Shown: piece after piece, positions 17,951-28,056 of the stretch
Layout of the letters: the number at the start of each line of letters is the position of its first letter
Numbering within the stretch: position 1 is the stretch's first letter
Source of the DNA: Capsulimonas corticalis
GTDB lineage: Bacteria; Armatimonadota; Armatimonadia; Armatimonadales; Capsulimonadaceae
Direction: 5' to 3'
Assembly: GCF_003574315.2 (NCBI RefSeq)
Contig: NZ_AP025739.1
Span: 4,960,001-5,024,000 of the forward strand
Length of the DNA stretch: 64,000 nucleotides
Program-made: the position numbers and the translations under genes
The notes under the pieces: generated by a model
What the model saw: the letters and a program-made list of their open reading frames with translations, nothing else
Database searches by the model: none
Told to the model about the DNA's origin: nothing

Positions 17951-18106
17951 AGATTTATGATACCTGAAGCTGCTAGGATGGTACAGATTTTCGCGATACC
18001 AATAGAGGATCGGAGTTTGTCGACTTCGGAAAGACGACGCGCTATCCATCTCCCCCATGAATGGGGAAGGCTTCCGCGCTTCTCGCTAAGATCGGAAAAT
18101 TGCAAG

Positions 18107-20662
18107 ATGATGTTCTCCGCACGGCGCGTCGCCGTTCCCGCGTTTGTGTCCGCGCCGATCGTAATTTGTGTCCTGATGATGTTTGGTGTTTTTTCCGCGC
18201 ACGCAGTCCCGCAGCCTCCATCTTTGTCCCGAACCGATGCGCCGCTGGACGGCGCCTGGCAATTCCATCGCGGCGTCGCGCCGCATGCGCAGGAAGCCGC
18301 GTTTGACGACTCGGCCTGGGATCCGGTTAAGCTTCCCCATACCTGGAATGCGAAGGATGGGGAAGACGGCGGCGGCAAATACTATCGCGGCGTCGGCTGG
18401 TACCGGACGCACTACACGCCGCCGGCGAACCTAGCGGGGCGGCGTCTGCTCCTGCAATTTGATGCGGCGAGTCTGGCGGCGTCGGTGTATGTGAACGGCG
18501 CGCTGGTCGGCGAGCATCGGGGCGGTTTCGCGGCGTTTCGCTTCGATGTGACCGAGGCGCTGCATGTGGGCGCCGATAATGTCATCGCGGTGAAAGTCGA
18601 TAACGCCAAGGCGGATATTATCCCGCTGGAAGGCGACTTCACGGTCTTTGGCGGTTTGTACCGGATGGCGCATGTGATCAGCACGGACGCCGTTCATATC
18701 CGGACGGACGACTTTGGCAGCGACGGTGTCTTTCTCACACCGGCGCATGTGACATCGGATGCGGCGGACCTTAAGATCCTGACGGAAGTGCGTAACGATT
18801 CGCCCGCCGCGCGCGACGTGACGGTGAAAACGACCGTGTTTGACGCCCAGGACCATATGGTGACATCGCTGGCGAAGCGGCTGATCGCGCCGGCGGGCGT
18901 CAGCACCGATGTCGTTCAGGACACGGTCCTGAAGAAACCGCGCCTGTGGGACGGAGCCGCGGATCCCTATTTGTATCACGCCGTTGTCGAGCTGCGCGCG
19001 GGCGATCGGGTGATTGACTCGGTGCGGGAGCCGCTGGGGTTTCGCTCGTACGCCGTTTCGCCGGAGACCGGCTTTTCGCTGAACGGCAAGTATCTGGACC
19101 TGCACGGCGTCAACAAGCATCAGGACGGGCTGGACCAGGGCTGGGCGGTAGCCGACGCCCAGCAAGACGCCGACTTTGCGCTGATCAAGGAGCTGGGCGC
19201 GAATATCGTGCGCCTGAGCCACTACCAGCATTCTCAGCACACGCTCGATCTTTGCGACAAACTGGGCATCGTCACGTGGGCGGAGATCCCGCTGATCGAC
19301 GTCTTTGAGAAAAACGATCGGTTTGCGGACAACGTGCGCCAGCAGTTGACCGAGTTGATCAAGCAGAACTACAACCACCCGGCGATCTGTTTTTGGAGCC
19401 TCTCCAACGAGCTGGGAGGACAGGCCGCGCCACTGCTCGCCTCGCTGGATAAAACGGCGCACACGCTCGATCCGAGCCGTCTCACGGTTCTCGCCAGCAA
19501 CCGTTATGATTACGACCCCATCAATTTTCAAACGGATGTGCTGGGCTACAATCGATACTTCGGGTGGTACTATCGACGTACGACGGACCTGGCGGCGTGG
19601 GCGGATCGTTTTCACGCGCGGTATCCGCTGACGCCGTTTGGGATCACCGAATACGGCGCCGGCGCGAGCGTGGCGTTCCATGGCGACGAGCCGCAGCCGA
19701 TCGACCACACCGAGGAGTACCAGGCGGTCTACCATGAGACGGCGTGGAGCGTGATGAGTGAGCGCCCCTACCTCTGGTGCAAGCTGGTCTGGAATATGTT
19801 CGACTTCGCCGTGGACGCGCGCAAGGAAGGTGACCATGCCGGCCGCAACGACAAGGGCCTCGTGACCTACGATCGCCGCACGCGAAAAGATGCGTTCTAC
19901 TTCTACAAAGCGAATTGGTCGAAAGAGCCAACGGTTTATATCACGGGCCGCCGCTACGACAACCGTTTCGGCGCGAAGCGAACCATCAAGGTCTACTCCA
20001 GCGCCGCGAGAGTAAATCTCGTGGTCAACGGCGCCGATCTGGGCGACCGGACGAGTGAGGACCATGTGTTCGAGTGGCGGGACGCGCTGATGAACGCCGG
20101 CGCGAACACGGTCGTCGCCAGCGCGACCATCGACGATAAGAAGATTTCCGACATCGTCACCTGGCAAGTCCCGCCACGCCTTCCCGATGGGGGATACACA
20201 ATCACGGACGGCGCGACATACCTGCGGCTTGATGCGCCGAAGACCGGACGCCGGGCCGGCGCGCAGATTCGTGAATGGCGCGCCGACGCGGCTAATAATC
20301 AGATCTGGAATTTGACCGCCGTCGCCGATGGATCGTATACGATCCAAAACGCCGACAGCGGCTTTTATCTCTCGGCGGCCCAAATCCAGGGCAACTGGAC
20401 ACTGGTCCAGCAGCGAGCCGCCGCCGGCCCGCAGACATGGCGCATCGAACCCGCGATCTTCGGGAGCCGCCTCGTCAACCAGCCGTCGGGCATGATTTTG
20501 GACAACGTCAACGGCTTCCTCACCACCGAGGGAATGGGCGTCACCTTCATCCCAACCCGCGACGACGGCCGCGCGGGATGGACCCTCCAGCCGGCGCTTC
20601 CGCTGGACGCCGCCGGCAACGCCATCAAAAGCAACCCAGAAAACTCAGGAGAAACCCAATGA
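18107..20662 (+). CDS. Secreted glycoside hydrolase family 2 enzyme with C-terminal ricin-type domain
   Basis: 851 residues from ATG 18107. The frame is open further upstream, but the signal peptide (IVICVLMMFGVFSAHA) begins here. Sugar-binding jelly-roll (LDGAWQFHRG...WYRTHYT), immunoglobulin-like and TIM-barrel domains follow. Glu435 in FWSLSNELGG is the predicted acid/base and Glu515 in ITEYGAG the nucleophile. From about residue 695 a RICIN/beta-trefoil-like region repeats YTI and W-containing motifs. The likely action is beta-galactosidase or a related exo-beta-glycosidase on plant or microbial polysaccharide. The specificity is not certain. The stop overlaps the next start (ATGA). Confidence 0.88.
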   Translation: MMFSARRVAVPAFVSAPIVICVLMMFGVFSAHAVPQPPSLSRTDAPLDGAWQFHRGVAPHAQEAAFDDSAWDPVKLPHTWNAKDGEDGGGKYYRGVGWYRTHYTPPANLAGRRLLLQFDAASLAASVYVNGALVGEHRGGFAAFRFDVTEALHVGADNVIAVKVDNAKADIIPLEGDFTVFGGLYRMAHVISTDAVHIRTDDFGSDGVFLTPAHVTSDAADLKILTEVRNDSPAARDVTVKTTVFDAQDHMVTSLAKRLIAPAGVSTDVVQDTVLKKPRLWDGAADPYLYHAVVELRAGDRVIDSVREPLGFRSYAVSPETGFSLNGKYLDLHGVNKHQDGLDQGWAVADAQQDADFALIKELGANIVRLSHYQHSQHTLDLCDKLGIVTWAEIPLIDVFEKNDRFADNVRQQLTELIKQNYNHPAICFWSLSNELGGQAAPLLASLDKTAHTLDPSRLTVLASNRYDYDPINFQTDVLGYNRYFGWYYRRTTDLAAWADRFHARYPLTPFGITEYGAGASVAFHGDEPQPIDHTEEYQAVYHETAWSVMSERPYLWCKLVWNMFDFAVDARKEGDHAGRNDKGLVTYDRRTRKDAFYFYKANWSKEPTVYITGRRYDNRFGAKRTIKVYSSAARVNLVVNGADLGDRTSEDHVFEWRDALMNAGANTVVASATIDDKKISDIVTWQVPPRLPDGGYTITDGATYLRLDAPKTGRRAGAQIREWRADAANNQIWNLTAVADGSYTIQNADSGFYLSAAQIQGNWTLVQQRAAAGPQTWRIEPAIFGSRLVNQPSGMILDNVNGFLTTEGMGVTFIPTRDDGRAGWTLQPALPLDAAGNAIKSNPENSGETQ

Positions 20663-21015
20663 TCACCGTCGCCAACCGGCTTTACGTCAAGCCCGAATAC
20701 GCCGACCAGTTTGAAACCGTCTTCCGCGAACGCGCCGGCCTCGTGGACAAAATGCCCGGTTTCATCTCCAATCTCGTCCTGCGGCCCGTCAACGAGGGCC
20801 AGCCCTATGTCGTCCTGACCACCTGGAACAGCCGCCAGGACCTGATGAACTGGATCCGCTCCGAAGCCTTCACCGAAGGCCACGCCAAATCCGGCACGCT
20901 GCCCAAAGACGCTTACTTTCAGCAGAATGAATTGGAGCTCAACGAAGTGATCCAAGACTCCGCGCGGCCGGACCTTGAGCCGGAACCGCACGGCGGGCCG
21001 TTTAAGATGCACTAG
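20659..21015 (+). CDS. Antibiotic-biosynthesis-monooxygenase (ABM) domain protein, HmoA-like
   Basis: 118 residues from ATG 20659, overlapping the GH2 stop by 4 nt. The dimeric alpha-beta ABM fold is evident from ITVANRLYVKPEYADQFE, MPGFISNLVLRPV and YVVLTTWNSRQDLMNWIRSEAF. This arrangement is most like heme-degrading HmoA/IsdG-type proteins, and a His in the helix (EGHAKSG) could be a heme ligand. Heme degradation is an inference; a general monooxygenase is the alternative. Confidence 0.75.
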   Translation: MITVANRLYVKPEYADQFETVFRERAGLVDKMPGFISNLVLRPVNEGQPYVVLTTWNSRQDLMNWIRSEAFTEGHAKSGTLPKDAYFQQNELELNEVIQDSARPDLEPEPHGGPFKMH

Positions 21016-21082
21016 AAGATGGCCCTCACCCCCAGCCCCTCTCCCAATTCTGGGAGAGGGGCTGGGGGTGAGGGCCATCTTC
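21015..21082. repeat. Perfect 31-bp inverted repeat (short type 1 element, copy C)
   Basis: Two perfectly complementary 31-nt arms (21015-21045 and 21052-21082) flank the hexamer AATTCT. The sequence is the core of copies A and B (CCCTCACCCCCAGCCCC / CTCTCCC). It begins on the last base of the monooxygenase stop codon and ends 60 nt before the nadC start. It can form a very stable 3' hairpin. Confidence 0.85.
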
Positions 21083-21141
21083 AGGTATAGTAACCATTAT
21101 CCGTTGCGCAAGAGATGCGCGGCGGTTCGAGGCAGGTAATT

Positions 21142-21984
21142 ATGGACATTCCAGAGTTTTTGTTTGAGCCGATCGTGCGCGCCGCGTTGACGGAGGACAT
21201 CGGGGCGGGGGATATCACGACGACCGTGTGCATTCCCGCCGGGACGACGGCGAGCGCGACGGTGCTGGCGAAGAGTCCAGGCGTGGTGGCGGGATTGGCG
21301 GTGGGGGCGCTGGCGTTCCGGCTGCTGGATCCGAATGCGCGCTGGGAGGCGCTGGCGGAGGATGGCGCGAAGGTTGGAGCGGGACGGCATGCGATTGCGC
21401 GGGTTTCGGGCGATGCGCGGGCGCTGCTGACGGCGGAGCGGGTGGCGCTCAATTTTATGCAGCGGATGAGCGGCGTGGCGACCGTGACGGCGCGGTATGT
21501 CGATCTGGTCGCGGGGACGAAGGCGCGGATCATAGATACGCGCAAGACGACGCCGGGCTTGCGTGTGCTGGAGAAGTACGCCGTTCGAGTTGGCGGCGGC
21601 GTGAACCATCGTCTAGGGCTTTATGATTGTGTACTGATCAAGGACAATCATATTAAGGCCGCCGGAGGGATTACGGCGGCGGTGACGGCGGCGCGGGCGC
21701 AGGCGCCGCATACCATGAAGGTGGAAGTGGAGGCGTCCACGATCCCACAGGTGCGGGAGGCGCTGGCGTGTGGCGCGGATATTATCTTGCTCGACAACAT
21801 GGGGCTGAATCTCTTGCGGGAAAGCGTCGAAATTATTGGGGGCAGGGCGATCACGGAGGCGTCGGGCGGCCTCAATGAATCGACGGTCGCGGCGGTGGCC
21901 GCGACGGGCGTGGATGTCCTCAGCATCGGCGCGCTGACGCACTCCGCGCCGGCGATGGATATCTCCCTGGACTTCGCCGAATGA
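21142..21984 (+). CDS. nadC: Nicotinate-nucleotide pyrophosphorylase (carboxylating)
   Basis: NadC converts quinolinate and PRPP to nicotinate mononucleotide in de novo NAD synthesis. The start at ATG 21142 gives 280 residues, normal for the family. Motifs include ALTEDIGAGDITT, the long NFMQRMSGVAT helix, IDTRKTTPGLRVLEKYAV, GGGVNHRLGLYDCVLIKDNH, VEVEAS and a closing SIGALTHSAPAMDISLDF. The stop overlaps birA (ATGA). nadA and nadB are not in this window. Confidence 0.95.
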   Translation: MDIPEFLFEPIVRAALTEDIGAGDITTTVCIPAGTTASATVLAKSPGVVAGLAVGALAFRLLDPNARWEALAEDGAKVGAGRHAIARVSGDARALLTAERVALNFMQRMSGVATVTARYVDLVAGTKARIIDTRKTTPGLRVLEKYAVRVGGGVNHRLGLYDCVLIKDNHIKAAGGITAAVTAARAQAPHTMKVEVEASTIPQVREALACGADIILLDNMGLNLLRESVEIIGGRAITEASGGLNESTVAAVAATGVDVLSIGALTHSAPAMDISLDFAE

Positions 21985-22709
21985 CCATCGGTTCCCAGTG
22001 GCGCCATTACGCCGAATGCGGGTCCACCAGCGACCTCGCGCGCTCCTGGGCGCTCGATCCCGAAGCGCCCGCCCCGGACGGCGCCGTGGTGACAGCGGAT
22101 TTGCAGACGCAGGGGCGGGGGCGGCGCGGCGCGTCGTGGCGCGCCGCCGGCGGCGAGAACCTTCTGATGACCGTGGTTCTGCATCCCCCGTATCCCGTCA
22201 GCGCCGCGTGGCGTTTGGGATATGTGGCCGCCCTGGCCGTGGCGGACGCGCTTGCGGAGCTAGGTTTGTCCCCTCAACTCAAGTGGCCCAACGATGTCCT
22301 GCTCGCCGGGAACAAGACCTGCGGCGTTCTGGTTGAAACGGCGCTCCTGCCGAACGGAGAGTGGCGCGCGATCCTCGGAATCGGCGTCAACGTCAACCAG
22401 ACGGAGTTTCCGGACGCCGAGACGTTCGTCTACCCGCCAACCTCGCTGCGGATGGCTTCCGGCCGGACCTTCGCCATGGATGAGGTTCGTCAGCGGCTCT
22501 GGGAGTGGCTGGAGCGCTGGGAGGATATTCACCGGAGCGCCGGCGATTTCGATCCCATCGCGGCCGGCTGGCGCCGATACTTAGCGGTAGGGGCAAAGGT
22601 GCGTCGCGGCGGCGAAACGGCGGAGCTTCAGGACATTGAGAGCGATGGAGCCGCGCGGGTTTGTCTTCATGACGGAACTTTTACCGTCTGGCGTACGGTA
22701 GACGGATAA
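21981..22709 (+). CDS. birA: Biotin--[acetyl-CoA-carboxylase] ligase
   Basis: 242 residues, with no N-terminal DNA-binding domain, so an enzyme-only (group I) BirA. Key blocks: ECGSTSDLARSWA, TQGRGRRGASW (biotinyl-AMP loop, GRGRRG), LKWPNDVLLAGNKTCGVLVE and GIGVNVNQTEFP. It charges biotin carboxyl carrier protein. Translation is coupled to nadC by a 4-nt overlap; nadC-birA pairs occur in many bacteria. Confidence 0.93.
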   Translation: MTIGSQWRHYAECGSTSDLARSWALDPEAPAPDGAVVTADLQTQGRGRRGASWRAAGGENLLMTVVLHPPYPVSAAWRLGYVAALAVADALAELGLSPQLKWPNDVLLAGNKTCGVLVETALLPNGEWRAILGIGVNVNQTEFPDAETFVYPPTSLRMASGRTFAMDEVRQRLWEWLERWEDIHRSAGDFDPIAAGWRRYLAVGAKVRRGGETAELQDIESDGAARVCLHDGTFTVWRTVDG

Positions 22710-22817
22710 GAGGGCTCCCATAGTGTATAATAACAAATGCTGTGAGAAGCTTATCGTTTCGCCGCGGCGTCAGTTTGCGGGTGCGCGAGGGCGCACCTCG
22801 CCAAGGAAGTTAGAGAT

Positions 22818-23090
22818 ATGATAAGGTCTCGCTGGCTGAGCACCTTCACCGTAATCGGCGCATTGCTGATCGTGCTCGGAGTTGTCGGATTGGTCCTGGG
22901 ACATCGGTTCATCTATGATCCCGGCCAGGTCGCGGACGGCAATGAGCCATGGTATTATATTCTGGTCGGCGTTTTGATGATCGTCAACGGCATCTTTTCC
23001 CCCGCGCCCGAGCCGGCGGAGAAGACCGAGGATGAGACCGTCGAGTACGGCGACAAAGCCGGAAAGCGTGAGACGGCGCCGCCCGCGTGA
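22818..23090 (+). CDS. Small two-helix membrane protein
   Basis: 90 residues behind AAGGAAG. Two hydrophobic helices (about 9-30 and 46-62) are followed by a charged C-terminal tail rich in Glu/Lys. A TATAAT at 22726-22731 and a GGTGCGC/GCGCACC hairpin lie in the 108-nt leader. I do not recognise the family. It is followed by the zinc-ribbon protein in the same direction. Confidence 0.6.
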   Translation: MIRSRWLSTFTVIGALLIVLGVVGLVLGHRFIYDPGQVADGNEPWYYILVGVLMIVNGIFSPAPEPAEKTEDETVEYGDKAGKRETAPPA

Positions 23091-23128
23091 GATGGTAAGA
23101 GTAAGCAAATAGGGGATATTGGGACCAA

Positions 23129-23419
23129 ATGGCATCTGAAGTGATCCGATGCAGCGACTGCAACGCGCCTTTCCGGGCCGTGCCGCTGTGGCTGCTGAAC
23201 GCAAAAGTTAATTTTTCCTGTACGTCCTGCCCAAAGCGGGGCGGACGTTCCACGGTCCGGTTTGAGCCGGCCATCGAGCCCGTTGTCACCGCCCGCAAAG
23301 CGGTCGACCTGGACGCCGATCCCGACTTGGAAGGGATCGACATGGAGGAGATCGACGAAGATATCGAGCTGGAGCTCGGCGACGACGATCTCGACGGCAA
23401 GGACGACAAAGATATTTAG
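23129..23419 (+). CDS. Small zinc-ribbon protein with acidic tail
   Basis: 96 residues. CSDC (8-11) and CTSC (31-34) make a CxxC...CxxC zinc ribbon in the first 40 residues. The last ~35 residues are highly acidic (DLDADPDLEGIDMEEIDEDI). Such layouts occur in nucleic-acid or protein-contact factors, but I cannot assign a role. A strong terminator follows 12 nt behind the stop. Confidence 0.6.
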   Translation: MASEVIRCSDCNAPFRAVPLWLLNAKVNFSCTSCPKRGGRSTVRFEPAIEPVVTARKAVDLDADPDLEGIDMEEIDEDIELELGDDDLDGKDDKDI

Positions 23420-23431
23420 GTCATATCGACC

Positions 23432-23469
23432 AAAAAGCGGGGAAGGCATTGCGCCTTCCCCGCTTTTTT
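23432..23469 (+). terminator. Rho-independent terminator
   Basis: AAAAAGCGGGGAAGGC and GCCTTCCCCGCTTTTT form a long perfect stem with a 5-nt loop and end in a T run. The A/T symmetry also serves the convergent gene. Confidence 0.95.
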
Positions 23470-23488
23470 CAGTTTCGTCTCTTTGTGT

Positions 23489-23971
23489 CTAATCGCTGAG
23501 CCCCGGCGCCTGGTATTCCGCGCTGGTCAGGCGCCAGACTGGGGTGGGAAAGACCAGCAGGCGATGTCCGGTTTCGCGCTTCCAGTGCAGCGTGACGTCT
23601 TGGTCGGTGAGGACCGCGCCGCCTGGCGCGCTGACGGCGTGTAAATGCCCCTTGGACGTCGCCGTATCGCCCTCGATTGTCACGATGGGGCTGAAGAATT
23701 GGACGTCCACGGGGCCCGCTTGTCCCACAACGCGTCGCAGGAAGAAGTTGAGCTGGTCCGTGTTCGAGACCGTTGCGTCGTGGTACTCGGCGGACACCAC
23801 GGACATCACCTGGGAGACGCTGTGGCGTTCGGCTCCCTCAATGAGCGTCTGCGTTTGCGCGTCGATCATCTCATTGTCGCTGGGAGCGGGGCGGGAGGCG
23901 ATGAGATAGACGCCGAGCACCGCCGTCAGCACGCCGGCGGCGGCGAGAAGTATTTTGGAGCGTTGTTGCAA
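23489..23971 (-). CDS. Membrane-anchored hypothetical protein, NTF2-like
   Basis: 160 residues with one N-terminal helix (ILLAAAGVLTAVLGVYLIA) and an extracytoplasmic domain. TLIEGAERHSVSQVMSVVSAEYHDA and later beta strands suggest an NTF2/SnoaL-like fold. That is a loose match. Function unknown. It lies 21 nt downstream of the deacetylase on the same strand. Confidence 0.55.
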   Translation of the reverse strand: MQQRSKILLAAAGVLTAVLGVYLIASRPAPSDNEMIDAQTQTLIEGAERHSVSQVMSVVSAEYHDATVSNTDQLNFFLRRVVGQAGPVDVQFFSPIVTIEGDTATSKGHLHAVSAPGGAVLTDQDVTLHWKRETGHRLLVFPTPVWRLTSAEYQAPGLSD

Positions 23972-23992
23972 GATGTCCCTCGTAAGGACATT

Positions 23993-24763
23993 CTACCCAT
24001 TCGGGGCGGACCTGCTGTCTTTGCGCGTGCGCAGCCGCCAATCAAAGTTCAGCGGGCCGACGCCGTACGTCAGCGACAGGAACGGCACGTGGTAAACGCT
24101 GATGCGCGGCAGGCGCAGGGGATCGTCGCCGCGCCGCACGCGGCCAAACTCGGTGGTGACCGCCATGGCGTATCCGGCGGCCCGTGTCTCAGCGACGACT
24201 TCCTCGCTCAAATGGCCGTAGGGATAGCAGAGAACGTCCATCGGCAGCTGAAGCTCCTGCTCTAGCTGCTGCTTGCTGACGGTCAGCTCGCGGCGCAGTT
24301 GGTCCTGGCCGATTCGGTTCAAATGAGGGTGCGTCGCCGTGTGCGCCTGAAACGACACGCCGTCCCATGCCGCCATCTCGCGAATTTGATTCCAATCCAG
24401 GAGCGGGGTGGCGTCAAACCCTTCTTCGATCACCCATTCGTTTGTCTTGCCGATGCGCTCGGAGACCAGAAAGACGGTATATGGGAAATTCAAATCGCGA
24501 AGCAGTGGATGCGCGTTGGTCAGAAGGTTTTCGTACCCGTCGTCAAAGGTCAGAAGAACGGGCTTCGCGGGCAGAGTCGCGCCGCCGGCCATCGCTTCGG
24601 CGAGTATGGGGAAGGTGATCGGGGTGTAGCCGCCGCGTTTCAGCATTCGCATTTGTGCGGCGAATTCCGAGCGGGTGACATAGAAATGCTTGTACTGCGG
24701 CGCGCGCGGCGCGTCTTCCACCGCGTGATACATCAAAATTGGAACGGGCGACCAATCGGACAT
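23993..24763 (-). CDS. Polysaccharide deacetylase (NodB/CE4 type)
   Basis: 256 residues from ATG 24763, which lies 2 nt after the glycosyltransferase stop. CE4 motifs: LLTFDDGYEN (catalytic base and metal Asp), HTATHPHL (metal His pair) and CYPYGH. There is no signal peptide, so it may act on a lipid-linked or cytoplasmic glycan, or the start could be further in. It probably removes acetyl groups from a surface polysaccharide assembled by the neighbouring genes. Confidence 0.88.
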   Translation of the reverse strand: MSDWSPVPILMYHAVEDAPRAPQYKHFYVTRSEFAAQMRMLKRGGYTPITFPILAEAMAGGATLPAKPVLLTFDDGYENLLTNAHPLLRDLNFPYTVFLVSERIGKTNEWVIEEGFDATPLLDWNQIREMAAWDGVSFQAHTATHPHLNRIGQDQLRRELTVSKQQLEQELQLPMDVLCYPYGHLSEEVVAETRAAGYAMAVTTEFGRVRRGDDPLRLPRISVYHVPFLSLTYGVGPLNFDWRLRTRKDSRSAPNG

Positions 24764-24765
24764 GA

Positions 24766-25990
24766 TTACCGGGAACCTGGGAACTGAACGAGGGCGGTGT
24801 AGAGCTCTTCGAGGCGATCGACTTGCTGTTCGATGGAAAAGCACTCCCAGGCGATGTCATGCCCGCGCTGGCCGAGACGTGTTCGCAGCGCCGCCGCGTG
24901 AGGTCCGGAGATCAGACGCGTGATGGCTTCCGAGAGGGCGGTCATATCGCCGTGGGGGATCAGATATCCCGATTGATCGTCGCGCACGACTTCCGCGCAG
25001 CCGCCGATATTGCTGGCGATCACCGGCAGCCCCGTCGCCATCGCCTCGACCAGCGCTAAACCGAAGGATTCCGTCTTGGGCAGATGGACGAGCAGATCGA
25101 AGGCGGGCAGCAGCTCGGGTATATCCTCGCGCCGTCCCGCGATTGTGACCTTATCCGTCACGCCCGCCTCGGCGATCAATCCCTTCAGCCTTTGTTTATC
25201 TCCCGCATCTCCTTCCGGACCGACCAGCACCAGATGGAGCGAGGGGTGCTTTTTGAGCAGCGCCGGAAGCGCCGCGACCATCATCTCCTGTCCCTTGGCG
25301 TAAAGCCGCCCGACCATGCCGATCACCATCGCCTTGGACTCGATGCGCCATGTGAGGCGCGCGCCGGCGCGGCGCAGGCCATGCATCAGCGTATTGGGCG
25401 TGGTGAAGGCGCCCAGATCGATCCCGTTGTGGATGATCGGCACAAAGCTGTCGGGGAGATTGTGGAGCTGCAAAAGCCGCTGCTGCACGGCGGCGGAGAC
25501 GGCGATCACCCGGCTTGCGGTTTTTTGGAAGAACCACCCGCTCAGCGCATGCGGCTCGCCCAGCGGCTTGTCGAGATGGGAATGGATCAGCAGGTGCGGC
25601 TTGCGTCCGCTGCGGGAGCCGCCGCGCACGAGGCCCGCCGCGAGCAGCGCCGGCACATAGTCGCGCCGTGAATGGACGTGGACGACATCGGGGCGCTCTC
25701 GTCGAATGATCGACGCCAGACGGACGATGGCGGCGGGATCGCCGCTGTTGCGGCTGACAAGCGGGTACGCCGGAATGCCGCATTCGCCGCACGTTTGCGA
25801 AAGAAACGTATTCGGCGCGCAGCAATACCCCACGGTCACGTCCCGGTCGCGCAGGCGCTCCGCCAGCCGAATGGAATGCCGTTCGATTCCGCCTTCGCCG
25901 CTGGACGTCGCGACGTACAGCACGCGCGGCGCAGCCGGGGGCTTTACGGTCTTACGGGATTGGCGCGAGGCGCGCTCATGCATGTCGCTG

Positions 25991-26007
<17 letters not shown>
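24766..26007 (-). CDS. Glycosyltransferase family 4
   Basis: 413 residues with a GT-B fold: N-terminal VLYVATSSGEGGIERHSIRLAERL, DVVHVHSRRDYVPAL, then IGMVGRLYAKGQEMMVAAL and the donor-binding motif ESFGLALVEAMATGLPVI with E-x7-E geometry. It likely adds a sugar from a nucleotide donor to a growing surface glycan. ATG 26007 overlaps the rmlB end by 17 nt; an internal ATG at 25983 is possible. Confidence 0.88.
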
Positions 26008-27001
<994 letters not shown>

Positions 27002-27099
27002 TGAAGAGTGTCGTCCCGCGCGGCCGCCGTCCGGCCTTGCTGTGAGAATGAGTTCTATTATAGCAGGACAGGAAGCGGGCGTCAACGACGGGGAAAGCT

Positions 27100-27240
27100 G
27101 GCCCTCACCCCCCGGCCCCCTCTCCCAAAATTGGGAGAGGGGGAGTCAGAGGGAGTTTTTCGATTTGGATCAAAGATCCAAAATCTTAACCCTCGCCCAG
27201 ACCTTTGGGAGAGGGTGGCCCGAAGGGCCGGGTGAGGGCC
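27100..27240. repeat. 141-bp intergenic palindromic element (type 1, copy B)
   Basis: Same outer arms as copy A (GGCCCTCACCC... and ...GGGTGAGGGCC) and the same internal hairpin with AAAATT instead of AATTCT. A GGATC/GATCC stem with the same GAGTCAGAG-type stretch is also present. It starts 7 nt behind the mqnA stop on the minus strand and occupies most of the 27002-27246 gap upstream of rfbB. Confidence 0.8.
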
Positions 27241-27246
27241 TCTGTC

Positions 27247-28056
27247 TTACCTTCGCGAAGAAAGCACGTGGAGCGGCGCGGGGGCTTGGTCGAGCAGGCC
27301 GACGCGGCGGGCGCGCAGTCCGAACTCTTCCAGGGCGGCCAGATGGTCCTCGCCGAGATCGTAGTCCATAATCTCGGTCAGGTAGCGGAGGCAGAGGGAT
27401 TTCGGGCAGTTCAAAACCTCGGCTTGCTCCTCAGCGATGAGATCGAGCTGCGTCAGCCCCCACGCCTTGGCCGTTTTGAGCGCCCGAATCAGATCCGGCG
27501 TAACGCGGTCCGGATCGCCGAGCCAGATGGCGAAGACGAAGGGGAGGCCGGTGAGCTTGCGCCACGCCTCGCCGAGGTCGAGCGTGAACAGGCCCTCATT
27601 GTTCGCCAGCATGCCTTTGTCGCCGATCAGCAGGGCGGCGTCGGCCACTTCCAGCATCGCGGGCAGATCCGGCGCGTGGTGCAGATACGATGGGTAAATG
27701 TGGTGCTGTTCGGCCAGCAGGATTTTGAGCAGAGCGACGGATGTGAGCGACGACGTGTCCAGCGCGACGGAGGTGGTCAGCTTCCAGGGCAGGCGCGAAA
27801 AGGCGCGGACGGCCAGGATCTCATCCTGACTGGAGATGGAAACGCCCGGCAAAATTCCGTATCCGGGCGTGCGGAAGTATTCGAAGGACGAGACGAGGGC
27901 GGCGGCGATTTCGCCGGACTTCAGCATCACGGCGAGCTGGGACGGAACCGCGTAAACGACTTCAATGCCCGAGGCGCGGCCTTCTTCGGTATGCGTAAAC
28001 CATCGGGTCAGGGGTTTTTCGTTCAGGTAGGGAACACTGCCGATCACAACACTCAT
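27247..28056 (-). CDS. mqnA: Chorismate dehydratase (futalosine menaquinone pathway)
   Basis: MqnA removes water from chorismate, the first committed step of the futalosine route. 269 residues of periplasmic-binding-protein fold: IGSVPYLNEKPL, the GEIAAALVSSFEY block, ADAALLIGDKGM and LPFVFAIWLG. The start overlaps the stop of the DUF393 gene (ATGA). Last gene of an operon with mqnP. Confidence 0.9.
   Translation of the reverse strand: MSVVIGSVPYLNEKPLTRWFTHTEEGRASGIEVVYAVPSQLAVMLKSGEIAAALVSSFEYFRTPGYGILPGVSISSQDEILAVRAFSRLPWKLTTSVALDTSSLTSVALLKILLAEQHHIYPSYLHHAPDLPAMLEVADAALLIGDKGMLANNEGLFTLDLGEAWRKLTGLPFVFAIWLGDPDRVTPDLIRALKTAKAWGLTQLDLIAEEQAEVLNCPKSLCLRYLTEIMDYDLGEDHLAALEEFGLRARRVGLLDQAPAPLHVLSSRR

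Larger units (their letters stand above)
16800..17960 (-). mobile_element. IS200/IS605-superfamily element, tnpB-only (approximate ends)
   Basis: The element contains only tnpB, with no tnpA Y1 transposase (IS1341-like layout), so it would need a helper TnpA. The right side is marked by the imperfect palindrome at 16800-16819. The left end is uncertain and lies somewhere between the tnpB start and about 18000. It separates the antiporter unit from the GH2 gene. Ends of this family carry no inverted repeats or target duplications, so exact borders cannot be read here. Confidence 0.6.

Noticed and set aside
17957-18106. 50-residue N-terminal extension of the GH2 protein
   Set aside because: The stretch overlaps the IS edge, lacks an SD, and would bury the signal peptide that starts at 18107.
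18431-20383. A 650-residue ORF on the minus strand opposite the GH2 gene
   Set aside because: Antisense shadow; GH2 catalytic residues and signal peptide lie on the plus strand.
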